Positions 1 to 9,203 of a stretch of 64,000 nucleotides of DNA are shown here, one piece after another. How positions within the stretch are numbered: the stretch's first letter is position 1; the number at the start of each line of letters is the position of its first letter. The notes beneath the pieces were generated by a model, which was given only the letters and a program-made list of their open reading frames with translations, did not search any database and was not told the DNA's origin. Source of the DNA: Bacillus sp. CH140a_4T (GTDB lineage: Bacteria > Bacillota > Bacilli > Bacillales > Bacillaceae_G); NCBI RefSeq assembly GCF_008923725.1, contig NZ_WBPF01000022.1:1-64000 (forward strand), read 5' to 3'. The position numbers and the translations under genes are program-made.

Positions 1-25
1 AGCCAGGATCAAACTCTCCAATAAA
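1..25 (-). rRNA. 16S rRNA, 5' end only (partial)
   Basis: The reverse strand reads AGAGTTTGATCCTGGCT, the universal start of bacterial 16S rRNA, preceded by TTTATTGG as in Bacillus. Only about 25 bases are inside the window; the rRNA operon continues leftward beyond base 1. It is transcribed divergently from the MgtC/SapB gene at 430. Confidence 0.95.
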
Positions 26-242
26 GTTAGTTTGTCTAGCATCTAAAAATAAAAATTGACGTTTCACGTTGTTTGTTTCGTTCAGTTTTCAAAGAACTGC
101 TTGGTCGCTCATTTGCGACTTCCTTATGTTAACATCTTCGTTTTTCGATGTCAACTAAGTTTTTCAATTTCTTTTTTGTCGTTTTCTGCGTTTCTGCATC
201 AGCGACGGTTATTAATATATCATGGTGAAAAATGAAATGCAA
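26..242 (-). promoter_or_regulatory. rRNA operon promoter and pre-16S leader
   Basis: Reading leftward there is a near-consensus promoter at 242-214: TTGCAT, 17 bases, TATATT. About 190 bases of transcribed leader follow before the 16S start. A second upstream rrn promoter was looked for between 242 and 420 and was not convincing. The rest of 243-415 is AT-rich and holds no gene. Confidence 0.8.
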
Positions 243-429
243 CACCTTTTATAAACTTTTTTTAAAATCACCCACATCTCTTTTTTAATATCATATACTT
301 AAACGAATTATCTCTTTCATGTATAAATAATTTCTACATATATTCTATATAAAGTCACCCTACCCAAAAACATTTCTTTCTATAATAAATGTTTTATTCA
401 TATACCATATCATACAAGGAGGAATACAT

Positions 430-1110
430 ATGGACTATACCGATTTATTAATCAAACTAGGTCTCTCGGCTATTTTAGGGTTCGCTATCGGTTTAGAGCG
501 CGAATTAAAACGGAAACCTCTTGGTTTAAAAACTTGTTTAGTTATTTCTATCATTAGTTGCCTCCTAACAATCGTTTCTATTAAAGCAGCTTACACCTTA
601 CCACATACCGATCATATAAATATGGATCCGCTTCGCCTTGCTGCTCAAATTGTTTCTGGCATTGGTTTTTTAGGTGCTGGTGTTATTTTACGTAGAGGAA
701 ATGATAGTATTGCGGGATTAACTACCGCAGCTATGATTTGGGGTGCTTCTGGTATTGGTATTGCCGTTGGAGCCGGATTTTATATCGAAGCAATTTTCGG
801 GATGTTTTTCCTTATGATTAGTGTAGAACTTATACCATTAACAATGAAATATATAGGCCCTAGGTCATTTCGCCAACGTGATATCGCTGTGAAACTTGTT
901 GTACGAAATATGGACAATATCCCAATTGTAATTGAAGAAATAAAAGAAATGGATATAAAGGTTAAGAATATGAAGCTCAAAACATTGGAGAATGGCTCGC
1001 ACTATTTGCATTTGAAATTATGTATCGATCAAAAACAACATACTGCTGATGTTTACTACGCTCTCCAGCATCTGGAAAGTGTTCAACAAACTGAAGTGGA
1101 AAGTATGTAA
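430..1110 (+). CDS. MgtC/SapB family membrane protein
   Basis: 226-residue protein with about four N-terminal hydrophobic segments carrying the family signatures GLERELKRKP (near residue 21) and QIVSGIGFLGAGVIL (near residues 72-86), followed by a soluble C-terminal domain of about 80 residues. MgtC/SapB proteins are inner-membrane factors linked to magnesium limitation and to control of ATP synthase or phosphate uptake in pathogens; the role of the Bacillus SapB branch is less clear. The ATG has an AAGGAGG site 8 bases upstream. It stands alone, divergent from the rRNA operon, and ends at an intrinsic terminator. Confidence 0.85.
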   Translation: MDYTDLLIKLGLSAILGFAIGLERELKRKPLGLKTCLVISIISCLLTIVSIKAAYTLPHTDHINMDPLRLAAQIVSGIGFLGAGVILRRGNDSIAGLTTAAMIWGASGIGIAVGAGFYIEAIFGMFFLMISVELIPLTMKYIGPRSFRQRDIAVKLVVRNMDNIPIVIEEIKEMDIKVKNMKLKTLENGSHYLHLKLCIDQKQHTADVYYALQHLESVQQTEVESM

Positions 1111-1119
1111 CGCAAAACA

Positions 1120-1155
1120 AACTCTCTTTTAAATTAGAGAGTTTTTCTTTTTTCT
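1120..1155 (+). terminator. terminator of the mgtC/sapB gene
   Basis: AACTCTCT (1120-1127) pairs with AGAGAGTT (1136-1143) and is followed by a T-rich run. Confidence 0.85.
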
Positions 1156-1204
1156 ATAATGGTAACAATGAATGTAGTCCTGCAAAATAAGGAGGAATAA
1201 GAGT

Positions 1205-2200
1205 TTGAAATCCCGTCCAAATTTAGTAGAAACATTTCGTGATTCCATTATTTTTCGTTTAATCTGTTTTATCATTGTACTTACTGCTTTCTCCGGCTTT
1301 CTTATACATAGACTAGAGCCATCACACTTTACTACATGGTTTGATGGAATTTGGTGGTCAATCGTTACCATTTTCACTGTTGGCTATGGTGACTTTTCCC
1401 CTCATACAACAATAGGAAAACTTATCGGTATGGGTATTATTTTATTTGGAACCGGTTTTTGTTCTTATTATATGGTTTTATTCGCCACTGATATGATTAA
1501 TAAACAATATATGAAAATTAAAGGAGAAGAAGCTGCAACTTCTAACAGTCATATGATTATCGTCGGTTGGAACGAACGGGCAAAGCGCGTTGTAAAACAA
1601 ATGCATATCTTACAACCGAACCTTGATATCGTTTTAATTGATGAAACACTTTCTTTACTTCCGAAACCATTTCATCATTTAGAATTTATAAAGGGATGCC
1701 CCCATCACGATCAAATTTTATTAAAAGCTAATATTACAACAGCCCATACTATATTAATAACAGCTGACAAAGAAAAAAATGAAAGCTTAGCAGATACACA
1801 GTCCATTTTAAACATTTTAACTGCAAAAGGGCTCAATCCAAACATTCACTGCATCGCTGAACTTCTTACTTCTGAACAAATACAAAATGCAACGAGAGCT
1901 GGCGCATCAGAAATTATAGAAGGAAATAAATTAACGAGCTATGTCTTTACCGCTTCTCTCTTATTCCCTTCCATTTCAGGCGTACTATTCTCACTTTACA
2001 ATGAAATCTCTGATAATAAATTACAGCTGATGGAGCTTTCTCCGGCCTGCACTGGACAAACTTTTGCAAATTGCAGCTATACTCTTTTAAAACAAAACAT
2101 TCTCTTACTAGGTATAAAGCGTGACGAACAATATATGATTAATCCAGTCCATTCCTTTATTCTCATTGAAAGCGACATACTCATCGTTATTCACCATTAA
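1205..2200 (+). CDS. yugO: potassium channel with RCK (TrkA-N) domain, YugO family
   Basis: 331 residues. Two transmembrane helices flank a pore loop with the potassium selectivity filter TVGYGD (residues 58-63). From about residue 115 a cytoplasmic RCK/TrkA-N domain begins with IIVGWNERAKR, the Rossmann nucleotide-binding start. B. subtilis YugO is a potassium channel required for biofilm formation and electrical signalling. The start is a TTG placed 9 bases after AAGGAGG; no ATG fits. The 3' end overlaps the convergent yugN gene by 14 bases. The next genes, yugN and pgi, match the B. subtilis order. I see no mstX-like gene upstream. Confidence 0.88.
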   Translation: MKSRPNLVETFRDSIIFRLICFIIVLTAFSGFLIHRLEPSHFTTWFDGIWWSIVTIFTVGYGDFSPHTTIGKLIGMGIILFGTGFCSYYMVLFATDMINKQYMKIKGEEAATSNSHMIIVGWNERAKRVVKQMHILQPNLDIVLIDETLSLLPKPFHHLEFIKGCPHHDQILLKANITTAHTILITADKEKNESLADTQSILNILTAKGLNPNIHCIAELLTSEQIQNATRAGASEIIEGNKLTSYVFTASLLFPSISGVLFSLYNEISDNKLQLMELSPACTGQTFANCSYTLLKQNILLLGIKRDEQYMINPVHSFILIESDILIVIHH

Positions 2201-2600
2201 GAAAATGTTTTTCTAGTTCCTGCATGAGCACTTTCCCAATATTGATATATTTTCTTTTCACATCTCCATCTGGATCTTTCGGCTCAGCAAATTGATCCAT
2301 TCCACTTGTTCCGGCTGTTAAAGTATTTACATGATCATCTAGTTCGTCTTGATATACGTGCGAAAGAATATACGGCGTTTCAAGACGAACGATTACGCCC
2401 GGCACATCTAGTTCACCATTCACCGCTGTAAATGGTACTCGCAGAAATTGATAGCCATCTTCTTCATCGATTTTGTAATCAAAACATCCTTTATCATAAT
2501 CCCAATTGCCACCAATGCTATATCCGAGTGGCTTCATTATTTCTTCTAACTTATATAACGCATATGTACGTCCTTCTAAATTGGATTGAATTGGAATCAA
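2187..2600 (-). CDS. yugN: YugN-like family protein
   Basis: 138-residue soluble protein of unknown function. The sequence (SNLEGRTY, PLGYSIGGNWDYDKGCFDY) matches the YugN-like family found next to pgi in Bacillus. A longer start with ATG at 2606 has the ribosome site AGGAGGG directly touching it. The TTG at 2600 lies 7 bases from AGGAGG and gives MIPIQSNLEG, which fits the family N-terminus better, so I prefer it. It converges on and overlaps yugO by 14 bases. There is no membrane segment or signal peptide. Confidence 0.8.
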   Translation of the reverse strand: MIPIQSNLEGRTYALYKLEEIMKPLGYSIGGNWDYDKGCFDYKIDEEDGYQFLRVPFTAVNGELDVPGVIVRLETPYILSHVYQDELDDHVNTLTAGTSGMDQFAEPKDPDGDVKRKYINIGKVLMQELEKHFLNGE

Positions 2601-2678
2601 ACCCATCCCTCCTAGACTTTTTCTTTAGCATACCCACTCTAGTTTGAATATACTGATGGACTTTTCCATAAAATAATA

Positions 2679-2707
2679 AAAAGCGACCGGAATCCGGTCG
2701 CTTTTTA
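2679..2707 (-). terminator. terminator of pgi (bidirectional)
   Basis: AAGCGACCGG (2681-2690) pairs with CCGGTCGCTT across an AAT loop and is flanked by A and T runs on both sides. It lies directly after the pgi stop and also faces yugN. Confidence 0.9.
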
Positions 2708-4060
2708 TTATTTTAAACGCTCTTCTAATTCTGCTTTTAACTCTTCAAATCCTGGTTTACCAAGTAAAGCAAACATGTTTTTCTTGTATGCTTCTACTCC
2801 TGGTTGGTCAAATGGATTTACGCCTAGTAAGTAGCCGCTCATCGCACATGCTTTTTCGAAGAAGTATACAAGGTAACCGAATGTGTACTCATTTAATTCA
2901 GGGATATTTACGATTAAGTTTGGTACTCCACCATCGCTATGTGCAAGTAATGTACCTTCGTATGCTTTTGTGTTTACGAAGTCTACAGTTTCACCAGCAA
3001 GGTAGTTTAATCCATCTAAATCATTTTCTTCTGATTCGATTGTTAGTTCATGTGTAGATTTACCTACTTTCAGAACTGTTTCAAATAAGTCACGACGACC
3101 TTCTTGAACGTATTGACCTAATGAGTGTAAGTCAGTTGAGAAGTTTGCTGAAGATGGGAAAATACCTTTTTGATCTTTTCCTTCACTTTCACCAAATAAC
3201 TGTTTCCACCATTCAGAGAAGTATTGAAGCGCTGGCTCATAGTTAACAAGCATTTCAATTGTTTTTCCTTTATTGTATAAAGCATTACGAACTACTGCAT
3301 ATTGGTAAGCTGGGTTTTCTTCTAGTTCTGATGTACCGAAGTCACCATGACCAGCAGCTGCACCTTGCATCATCTCTTCAATATTTAAGCCACTAACTGC
3401 GATTGGTAATAAACCAACTGGCGTTAATACAGAGAAACGGCCTCCAACATCATCTGGAATAACGAATGTTTCGTAACCTTCGTTATCTGCTAATGTTTTT
3501 AATGCACCACGTGCTTTATCTGTCGTTGCATAAATACGTTTGCGAGCTTCTTCTTTTCCATATTTCTCTTCTAATAGCTTACGGAAAATACGGAATGCTA
3601 GTGCAGGCTCTGTTGTTGTACCTGATTTTGAAATAACGTTAATAGAGAAGTCTTTATCTTCTAATACGTCCATTAAATCTTTCATGTAAGTGGAGCTAAT
3701 GTTTTGTCCAACAAATAGCACTTGTGGAGTTTTACGTTGTTCTTTAGAAAGTGTGTTGTAGAAAGAATGGTTTAACATTTCGATTGCTGCACGTGCTCCT
3801 AAGTAAGAACCACCGATACCTACAACAAGTAAAATGTCAGAGTCATTTTTAATTTTTTCTGCGCATTTTTGAATGCGAGCAAATTCTTCTTTGTCATATT
3901 GAAGCGGAAGGTCTACCCACCCAAGGAAATCGTTCCCAGCTCCAGTTTTTTCGTGGATTGCATGATGTGTTACTTTCACTGCATCACGTAAATAAGTGAT
4001 TTCATGTTCACCGATGAAGGATAACGCTTTAGAATAGTCGAACGTTACATGTGTACTCAT
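2708..4060 (-). CDS. pgi: glucose-6-phosphate isomerase
   Basis: 450 residues, the usual length for the short Firmicutes enzyme. It interconverts glucose-6-phosphate and fructose-6-phosphate in glycolysis and gluconeogenesis. Phosphoglucose isomerase signatures are visible: [13 protein letters not shown] near residue 80, the sugar-phosphate SIS loop [10 protein letters not shown] near residue 145, and [18 protein letters not shown] near residue 205. The start has GGAGGG 6 bases upstream. It is transcribed from its own promoter at 4127-4099 and ends at a strong terminator. Together with pgcA and galU in this window it links glycolysis to UDP-glucose synthesis. Confidence 0.97.
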   Translation of the reverse strand: MSTHVTFDYSKALSFIGEHEITYLRDAVKVTHHAIHEKTGAGNDFLGWVDLPLQYDKEEFARIQKCAEKIKNDSDILLVVGIGGSYLGARAAIEMLNHSFYNTLSKEQRKTPQVLFVGQNISSTYMKDLMDVLEDKDFSINVISKSGTTTEPALAFRIFRKLLEEKYGKEEARKRIYATTDKARGALKTLADNEGYETFVIPDDVGGRFSVLTPVGLLPIAVSGLNIEEMMQGAAAGHGDFGTSELEENPAYQYAVVRNALYNKGKTIEMLVNYEPALQYFSEWWKQLFGESEGKDQKGIFPSSANFSTDLHSLGQYVQEGRRDLFETVLKVGKSTHELTIESEENDLDGLNYLAGETVDFVNTKAYEGTLLAHSDGGVPNLIVNIPELNEYTFGYLVYFFEKACAMSGYLLGVNPFDQPGVEAYKKNMFALLGKPGFEELKAELEERLK

Positions 4061-4098
4061 CTTTTTCCCTCCAATAATGTATATGTATTTCTGTATTC

Positions 4099-4127
4099 AC
4101 TTTAGCGAAACTGAAGTTGTAAATCAA
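4099..4127 (-). promoter_or_regulatory. promoter of pgi
   Basis: Reverse strand TTGATT, 17 bases, TAAAGT: a sigma-A type match about 40 bases upstream of the pgi start. The rest of the divergent spacer (to 4335) holds two perfect palindromes, GATGTATATACATC at 4213-4226 and GAGTTAATTAACTC at 4282-4295, of unknown use. Confidence 0.65.
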
Positions 4128-4335
4128 GCGATTCAACAATTGTAAACGTAACCAAAATATATTTTTTAGAAAAAGTTCATTTTTTGCATAAAAATTCGCA
4201 TTTTTCGGTATAGATGTATATACATCCTTTTTCTTATATTTTTTATGTATAAAAACGACATAACTACACCATTCTATAAAAGAGTTAATTAACTCATCGC
4301 TTGCTCATGCTTCACAATTAAGGGGGGGCTTTTTC

Positions 4336-4569
4336 ATGAGTACTCTGCAACGTATCGCATTAGTCTTTACCGTAATTGGTGCTGTGAACTGGGGGCTAAT
4401 CGGGTTCTTCCAGTTTGACTTAGTGGCAGCCATTTTCGGTGGACAAAACTCAGCTCTGGCACGTATTATTTACGGCATCGTCGGTATTTCTGGGCTTATC
4501 AATCTTGGTTTACTCTTTAAACCATCAGAAAATCTTGGCACTCACCCAGAAACGAACGAAATCCACTAG
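4336..4569 (+). CDS. yuzA: DUF378 small membrane protein, YuzA family
   Basis: 77 residues with two predicted membrane helices. The pattern AVNWGLIGFFQFDLVAAIFGG followed by a second helix IIYGIVGISGLINLGLLF is characteristic of DUF378. The function is unknown. The ATG is preceded by the purine run AAGGGGGGG. The neighbour yugI on the other strand agrees with the B. subtilis gene order. The short hydrophilic tail after the second helix is variable. Confidence 0.85.
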   Translation: MSTLQRIALVFTVIGAVNWGLIGFFQFDLVAAIFGGQNSALARIIYGIVGISGLINLGLLFKPSENLGTHPETNEIH

Positions 4570-4601
4570 TCAGTATGTCTGTATTTCACCTCCGACATAC
4601 G

Positions 4602-4625
4602 AATATGATTGCATGCAATCATATT
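4602..4625. repeat. 24-bp perfect palindrome downstream of yuzA
   Basis: AATATGATTGC and GCAATCATATT flank a central AT, giving a fully self-complementary 24-mer. It sits between the yuzA stop and the shared terminator. It could be a weak transcript hairpin or a protein site. Confidence 0.7.
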
Positions 4626-4647
4626 TGCAAATATATATCATAAGACA

Positions 4648-4688
4648 AAGTAAAAGAGGAACGCTCATATGCGTTCCTCTTTTACTTT
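4648..4688. terminator. bidirectional terminator between yuzA and yugI
   Basis: An 18-bp stem (AAAGTAAAAGAGGAACGC and its complement) has a TCATAT loop and T runs in both directions. The yugI stop codon lies in the stem. Confidence 0.93.
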
Positions 4689-5026
4689 GTTAACTCGGAC
4701 TCTTCAATCCATTCTGTTAGCTTTTCTCGCAGCGTATTGAATCCGTTCTCAGATGGATTCGGTATAAGAATCCGTCCTTGTTTTCTTTTCGCCGCTTTTA
4801 ACGATAAACTCATTTTTCTGTGTTCTTCATCAATTGAAAGTACTTTTACTTCTACTGTATCGCCGACTTTTAAAAAGTCATGAATATCCTTTACATATCC
4901 ATTTGTAATTTCAGATATATGCACAAGCCCTTGTGTTTCCGCATCTAACGCTACAAATGCACCGTAATCTTGAATCCCAGTCACTTTCCCTGTTACAACT
5001 ACTCCTGTTGTATATTGTTCTGACAT
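4682..5026 (-). CDS. yugI: S1 RNA-binding domain protein, YugI (general stress protein 13 family)
   Basis: 114 residues. An S1 domain occupies about residues 7-80 (GKVTGIQDYGAFVALD, GLVHISEI, VGDTVEVKVLSID, RKMSLSLKAA), followed by a basic tail. Such proteins bind RNA or ribosomes. The B. subtilis homologue was described as general stress protein 13. An upstream in-frame ATG at 5041 has no ribosome site, while GGGAG lies 8 bases before the ATG at 5026, so I start there. A good promoter lies about 140 bases upstream, leaving an unexplained leader of about 130 bases. Confidence 0.88.
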   Translation of the reverse strand: MSEQYTTGVVVTGKVTGIQDYGAFVALDAETQGLVHISEITNGYVKDIHDFLKVGDTVEVKVLSIDEEHRKMSLSLKAAKRKQGRILIPNPSENGFNTLREKLTEWIEESELTK

Positions 5027-5162
5027 ATGAAACACTCCCATACGTTTACCATTTTCTCTACAATTGTAGATAGCAAAGCAGATGATTTATTGTTAAATAT
5101 CCGATTAGTTAGTACGTACCCTAAGTAAAGCGACTCAAGATACGCATACCTTATATTAGTAA

Positions 5163-5191
5163 ATTATACCACTATGACAGAACTCATTCAA
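5163..5191 (-). promoter_or_regulatory. promoter of yugI
   Basis: Reverse strand TTGAAT, 17 bases, TATAAT, with a perfect -10. It lies about 137 bases before the chosen yugI start, so the transcript has a long leader. Confidence 0.75.
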
Positions 5192-5279
5192 AATTCATGA
5201 AAAATTTTCCTTAAGTAAGTATAATTCTCCAATATTAGGATAGAATACTAACACATGGCTTTCTAGTATTCCCCCCCTT

Positions 5280-6470
5280 TTATGGACAAAACGTATTGTG
5301 TTTTGTCCTTTTTTTATTCTCTATAAACCGTTCCATTCTCTTCATCGCTTCCATAAGCTGTTCAAGCGATGTTGCATACGAGCAACGAATAAACCCTTCA
5401 CCACTTTCGCCAAATACACTTCCAGGTACAACAGCCACCTTTTCTTCTAATAATAACTGTTCTGCGAATTCTGCCGAAGATAGTCCAGTTGAAGAAATAG
5501 AAGGAAAGACATAAAATGCTCCGCCAGGCACATGACATGTTAATCCCATTTCATTGAAAGATGTCGTCATAAAATTACGGCGTTTCTTATAACTATCTCT
5601 CATCCGAATTACTTCATCATTCCCCGCGCGTAACGCTTCAAGAGCTGCGAACTGAGACATCGTCGGTGCACACATCATGGAATATTGGTGAATTTTGAGC
5701 ATTAATTCTGAGAAATGAACAGGAGCTGCAATCATACCGAGGCGCCATCCTGTCATCGCAAATCCTTTTGAAAATCCTGAAATTAAAATCGTATGCTCGC
5801 GCATATTTTTAATACTCGCGAAACTTGTATATATTTCGTCGTATACAAGTTCTGCATAAATTTCATCAGATAATACGATTAAATTGTACTTCTCAACAAT
5901 CACTGCTATTTCTTCAAGCTCAGATTTATTTAACATTGCACCTGTTGGGTTATTTGGTGAACAAAGTAAAATTGCCTTTGTTTTCGCTGTAATAGCTGCT
6001 TCAATTTGCTTTGGTTGTACTTTAAACTCATTTTCTAAAGTAGTCGCGACCGGAACCGGAACTCCTCCAGCTAATGTTACAAGCGGTGCATAAGAAACGA
6101 AACTCGGTTCAATAATGAGTACTTCATCATCAGGATTTATAATGGCACGCATCGCTACATCTAACGCCTGACTCGCTCCAACTGTAACAATGATTTCATC
6201 CTTTGGATCATAAGATACTGCAAATTGTTTTTTTAGATACTTTGCTATTTCTTGACGGAGCTCCAATAATCCTGCATTTGCTGTATATGACGTATATCCT
6301 TGTTCTAACGAACGGATACACGCTTGCCTTACATTCCAAGGTGTAACAAAGTCAGGCTCTCCTACTCCAAGAGAAATAACACCCTTCATATTTGCTGCTA
6401 AATCGAAAAACTTTCGAATACCAGATGGTTGTAAAGATTCTGCCGTTCTAGATAGTTCAAATTGCTTCAT
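5280..6470 (-). CDS. alaT: alanine transaminase, class I/II aminotransferase (AlaT/YugH)
   Basis: 396-residue fold-type I PLP enzyme. Visible landmarks are SPNNPTGAML (171-180), DEIYAELVYD (202-211), the Schiff-base lysine K235 in SGFSKGFAMTGWR, and the substrate arginine region GFIRCSYA near the C-terminus. B. subtilis AlaT makes alanine from pyruvate and glutamate. The start codon overlaps the stop of the regulator gene as ATGA, so the two are translationally coupled. A hairpin, GGACAAAAC with GTTTTGTCC, lies inside the last codons, but its T run faces the plus strand, so it is not an obvious terminator for this gene. Confidence 0.9.
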   Translation of the reverse strand: MKQFELSRTAESLQPSGIRKFFDLAANMKGVISLGVGEPDFVTPWNVRQACIRSLEQGYTSYTANAGLLELRQEIAKYLKKQFAVSYDPKDEIIVTVGASQALDVAMRAIINPDDEVLIIEPSFVSYAPLVTLAGGVPVPVATTLENEFKVQPKQIEAAITAKTKAILLCSPNNPTGAMLNKSELEEIAVIVEKYNLIVLSDEIYAELVYDEIYTSFASIKNMREHTILISGFSKGFAMTGWRLGMIAAPVHFSELMLKIHQYSMMCAPTMSQFAALEALRAGNDEVIRMRDSYKKRRNFMTTSFNEMGLTCHVPGGAFYVFPSISSTGLSSAEFAEQLLLEEKVAVVPGSVFGESGEGFIRCSYATSLEQLMEAMKRMERFIENKKRTKHNTFCP

Positions 6471-6964
6471 GGTGTCACCACAATGCGCTTATCATCATCG
6501 TTTTTTTCGTAGATAATTCCCTCATGTTTATACTTCTTCAAAATGAAATGCGTTGTTGTAGAAACGACAGATTCAATTGTTGCTAATTTCTCAGAAACAA
6601 ACATCGCTACTTCTCCCATTGTCTTTCCTTCTAATGTAATAGAAAGATCGTATGTCCCTGACATTAAATACACAGATTTCACTTCTGAATAACGATAAAT
6701 TTGTTCAGCAACCGCATCGAACCCAACGCCGCGCTTTGGCGTAACTTTCACATCGATCATCGCCGTTAAACCTGTATGTTCTTTCACCTTCGTCCAATCG
6801 ATATGTGTTACATAATCCACAATAATCTTTTCCGCTTCTAATTTTTCAACCATTTTCTTTACTTCTTCTACTTCTATATTTAACAGCTTCGCTAATGTAT
6901 CTACAGATAATCGACTACTTTTCTCAAGACAAGCTAATAATTCTAATTCTTTTTCTGTCACCAT
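6467..6964 (-). CDS. alaR: Lrp/AsnC family regulator of alaT (AlaR/YugG)
   Basis: 165 residues. An N-terminal winged helix-turn-helix (about residues 1-60) is followed by an AsnC-type ligand-binding RAM domain (about 70-145, with VKSVYLMSGTYDLSITLEG). In B. subtilis AlaR activates alaT in response to alanine. An upstream ATG at 6973 sits on the ribosome site, while GGAAGG lies 9 bases before the ATG at 6964, which I take as the start. It forms a two-gene operon with alaT through an ATGA overlap. Confidence 0.88.
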   Translation of the reverse strand: MVTEKELELLACLEKSSRLSVDTLAKLLNIEVEEVKKMVEKLEAEKIIVDYVTHIDWTKVKEHTGLTAMIDVKVTPKRGVGFDAVAEQIYRYSEVKSVYLMSGTYDLSITLEGKTMGEVAMFVSEKLATIESVVSTTTHFILKKYKHEGIIYEKNDDDKRIVVTP

Positions 6965-6996
6965 ATAAATCATCCTTCCTTTTCGTTTGTGTCTAA

Positions 6997-7025
6997 ATTA
7001 TACAAATACCCTTTCCAGTTTGAAA
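6997..7025 (-). promoter_or_regulatory. promoter of alaR-alaT
   Basis: Reverse strand TTTCAA, 17 bases, TATAAT, about 33 bases before the alaR start. The -35 is weak, as expected for an activator-dependent promoter. Confidence 0.55.
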
Positions 7026-7112
7026 AGAAGATTTTTTTAGTGAATTATGTAAAAATAGAGTGAAACTTTAATCCGCGGAAAAATGCGTGATAAAGCGAAA
7101 GGGGATGGAACC

Positions 7113-8075
7113 GTGAAACCAAAAGTTTATATTGCTGAACCAGTTCCAACATTTGTAGAAAACTATTTATTAGAACACTGTGATTATGAAAAATGGGAGC
7201 AAAATGAGAAGGTACCTCGCGATGTCCTATTGGAGAAAATACAAGATAAAGATGGTTTATTAAATTTTGGATCTACTATTAATGAAGAATTATTGGATGT
7301 AGCTCCTAACTTAAAAGTAGTGAGCAACATTTCTGTCGGTTACGATAATTTTGATTTACAAGCGATGAAAAAGCGAAATGTAATCGGAACGAACACACCA
7401 TACGTACTAGATGATACAGTAGCTGACCTTGTTTTCGCTCTTATGTTATCTGCTGGTCGCCGCGTCTGCGAACTCGACTGCTACGTGAAAAATGGTGAAT
7501 GGAACGACGAAATTAGAAAAGAGCACTTCGGACTGGATGTACACCATAGTACAATCGGTATTATCGGAATGGGCCGAATTGGAGAAGCCGTTGCAAAACG
7601 GGCAAAATTCGGATTTGATATGAATGTTCTTTATTATAACCGTCGCCGTAAAGAAGAAGCAGAGCAAAAATTTGGTGCTACATATTGTGATTTACAGGCG
7701 CTAATAAAGCAATCTGACTTTATTGTTCTTCTTACTCCATTAACAGATGAAACATATCACCTTATCGGAGAAAAGGAATTTTCATTAATGAAAGAGACAG
7801 CGATCTTCATTAATGCTTCTCGCGGGAAAACAGTAGATGAAGAAGCGTTAATCCATGCCTTAACAGAAAAGAAAATCTTTGCAGCAGGCATCGATACGTT
7901 TACACAAGAGCCAATTCAAAAAGATAATCCGCTCTTATTCTTACAAAATGTTGTGACTTTACCGCACATCGGATCTGCAACATTAAAGACTAGACAGCAA
8001 ATGGCTATGACAGCCGCTGAAAATTTAGTTGCAGGGTTACAAGGAAAAACACCGCCTCATATTGTTCGTGGGTAA
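7113..8075 (+). CDS. D-isomer specific 2-hydroxyacid dehydrogenase
   Basis: 320 residues. An NAD(P)-binding Rossmann motif GMGRIG lies at 152-157. The catalytic triad of the family is visible: R237 ([10 protein letters not shown]), E266 ([10 protein letters not shown]) and H285 (LPHIGSAT). The sequence resembles glyoxylate, hydroxypyruvate or 2-ketogluconate reductases; I cannot choose between these substrates. A GTG at 7113 lies 8 bases after AGGGGA and is preferred over the ATG at 7083, which has no ribosome site. It is monocistronic and ends at a terminator. Confidence 0.88.
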   Translation: MKPKVYIAEPVPTFVENYLLEHCDYEKWEQNEKVPRDVLLEKIQDKDGLLNFGSTINEELLDVAPNLKVVSNISVGYDNFDLQAMKKRNVIGTNTPYVLDDTVADLVFALMLSAGRRVCELDCYVKNGEWNDEIRKEHFGLDVHHSTIGIIGMGRIGEAVAKRAKFGFDMNVLYYNRRRKEEAEQKFGATYCDLQALIKQSDFIVLLTPLTDETYHLIGEKEFSLMKETAIFINASRGKTVDEEALIHALTEKKIFAAGIDTFTQEPIQKDNPLLFLQNVVTLPHIGSATLKTRQQMAMTAAENLVAGLQGKTPPHIVRG

Positions 8076-8092
8076 TACTGAATAAGCGAAAA

Positions 8093-8123
8093 GCAAGATG
8101 ACATCGTCATCTTGCCTTTTTTT
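8093..8123 (+). terminator. terminator of the hydroxyacid dehydrogenase gene
   Basis: GCAAGATGAC pairs with GTCATCTTGC across a 3-base loop and is followed by seven T. Confidence 0.92.
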
Positions 8124-8184
8124 GTTAACATATTTTTTTCTACCTTGGAGATGATATGAACAAAAATCAATGGAGTGACAAAAA

Positions 8185-9024
8185 ATGAATCACGAATATA
8201 CTTGTCCTTATTTCACTTTTTCCACTCGCGGCACTACTATTCATTACGAATTATATGAACATGACAACAAAACGGAACGTCCTACTTTCGTACTCGTTCA
8301 CGGCTTTTTATCTTCCTCATTCAGTTACCGCCGCCTCATTCCTTTATTATCGAAAGCAGGAACAGTACTAGCTCTTGATTTGCCACCGTTCGGAAAAAGT
8401 GATAAGTCTCATCTCTTTAAGTATTCTTATCATAATTTAGCAACGGTTATTATTGATTTAATTGAACATTTATCTCTCTCAAATATTGTGTTAGTTGGGC
8501 ATTCTATGGGTGGACAAATTTCTCTCTATGTAAACCGTATACGCCCTGAATTAATCTCAAAGACGATTTTACTATGTAGCTCTAGCTATTTAGCACGCGC
8601 AACCTTACCTTTACTGTACTCTTCTTATTTACCGTTCTTTCATTTATACGTAAAGAACTGGATTATACGGCGCGGGATTGTTCATAACTTAATGAATGTC
8701 GTTCATGATCACTCATTAATTGACGACGAAATGAAGGAAGGTTACTCCGCTCCTTTTTATGACAACCGTATATTCCCGGCTTTAACTCGTATGATACGAG
8801 ACCGTGAAGGTGATTTATCTTCAACTGAATTACAAAAAATCGAAACACCTACGCTACTCATTTGGGGCGAAAAAGATCGCGTCGTCCCTGTACATGTAGG
8901 TCATCGGCTACACAAAGATTTACCAAATTCGAAATTTATTTCTTACGAAAATACAGGGCATTTACTACCTGAAGAAAAACCTGAACATGTTTATGAAGAA
9001 ATTATCGCTTTTTCTGCGCAATAA
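8185..9024 (+). CDS. yugF: alpha/beta hydrolase, YugF family
   Basis: 279 residues. Fold landmarks are the oxyanion HGF motif near residue 39, the nucleophile elbow GHSMGG with S107, the acid D231 (GEKDRVVP) and the base H259 (NTGHLLPEE), a complete catalytic triad. There is no signal peptide. The substrate is unknown. GGAG lies upstream of the ATG. In B. subtilis the homologue sits beside yugE and yugG, as here. The gene is followed directly by a bcr1-like repeat. Confidence 0.87.
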   Translation: MNHEYTCPYFTFSTRGTTIHYELYEHDNKTERPTFVLVHGFLSSSFSYRRLIPLLSKAGTVLALDLPPFGKSDKSHLFKYSYHNLATVIIDLIEHLSLSNIVLVGHSMGGQISLYVNRIRPELISKTILLCSSSYLARATLPLLYSSYLPFFHLYVKNWIIRRGIVHNLMNVVHDHSLIDDEMKEGYSAPFYDNRIFPALTRMIRDREGDLSSTELQKIETPTLLIWGEKDRVVPVHVGHRLHKDLPNSKFISYENTGHLLPEEKPEHVYEEIIAFSAQ

Positions 9025-9025
9025 T

Positions 9026-9174
9026 ATAAAGTGAAACTTTAATTAGTGGGGGGCTTCATCCTCCACTGATTATTAGTTGAACCAATCGGGTATTTACGGG
9101 CAGTGGATCTCCCCCTAACTTCTTTGCTCTACCCGAATTTTGAGGTGGGAGTTTTACTGCCCGTTAATGCGGGG
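9026..9174 (+). repeat. bcr1-like repeat element, copy A
   Basis: About 150 bases beginning ATAAAGTGAAACTTTAAT. They contain a GTGGGGGG...CCTCCAC hairpin, CCAATCGGG, ACGGGCAG, the pair CCCCCTAACTTCTTTGCT and TTTTGAGGTGGGAG, and ending CTGCCCGTTAATGCGGGG. The same blocks recur at 38890-39015 and partly at 37003-37077. From memory this matches the noncoding bcr1 family of the B. cereus group, a MITE-like repeat. The family assignment is established knowledge recalled, not computed. Confidence 0.8.
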
Positions 9175-9175
9175 C

Positions 9176-9203
9176 AAAAGGCTGTCGGAATATCCGACAG
9201 CCT
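9176..9203 (-). terminator. terminator of yugE
   Basis: AGGCTGTCGGA pairs with TCCGACAGCCT (9179-9203) and is followed on the reverse strand by TTTT. The yugE stop is in the stem. Confidence 0.75.

Noticed and set aside
5280-5310. Hairpin GGACAAAAC/GTTTTGTCC as alaT terminator
   Set aside because: The T run lies on the plus strand, opposite to alaT transcription, and the hairpin is inside the coding sequence.
7057-7071. Match to the bcr1-like start (GTGAAACTTTAATC) upstream of the hydroxyacid dehydrogenase
   Set aside because: Only about 14 bases match and no other element block follows, so it may be a remnant or chance; not listed as a repeat.
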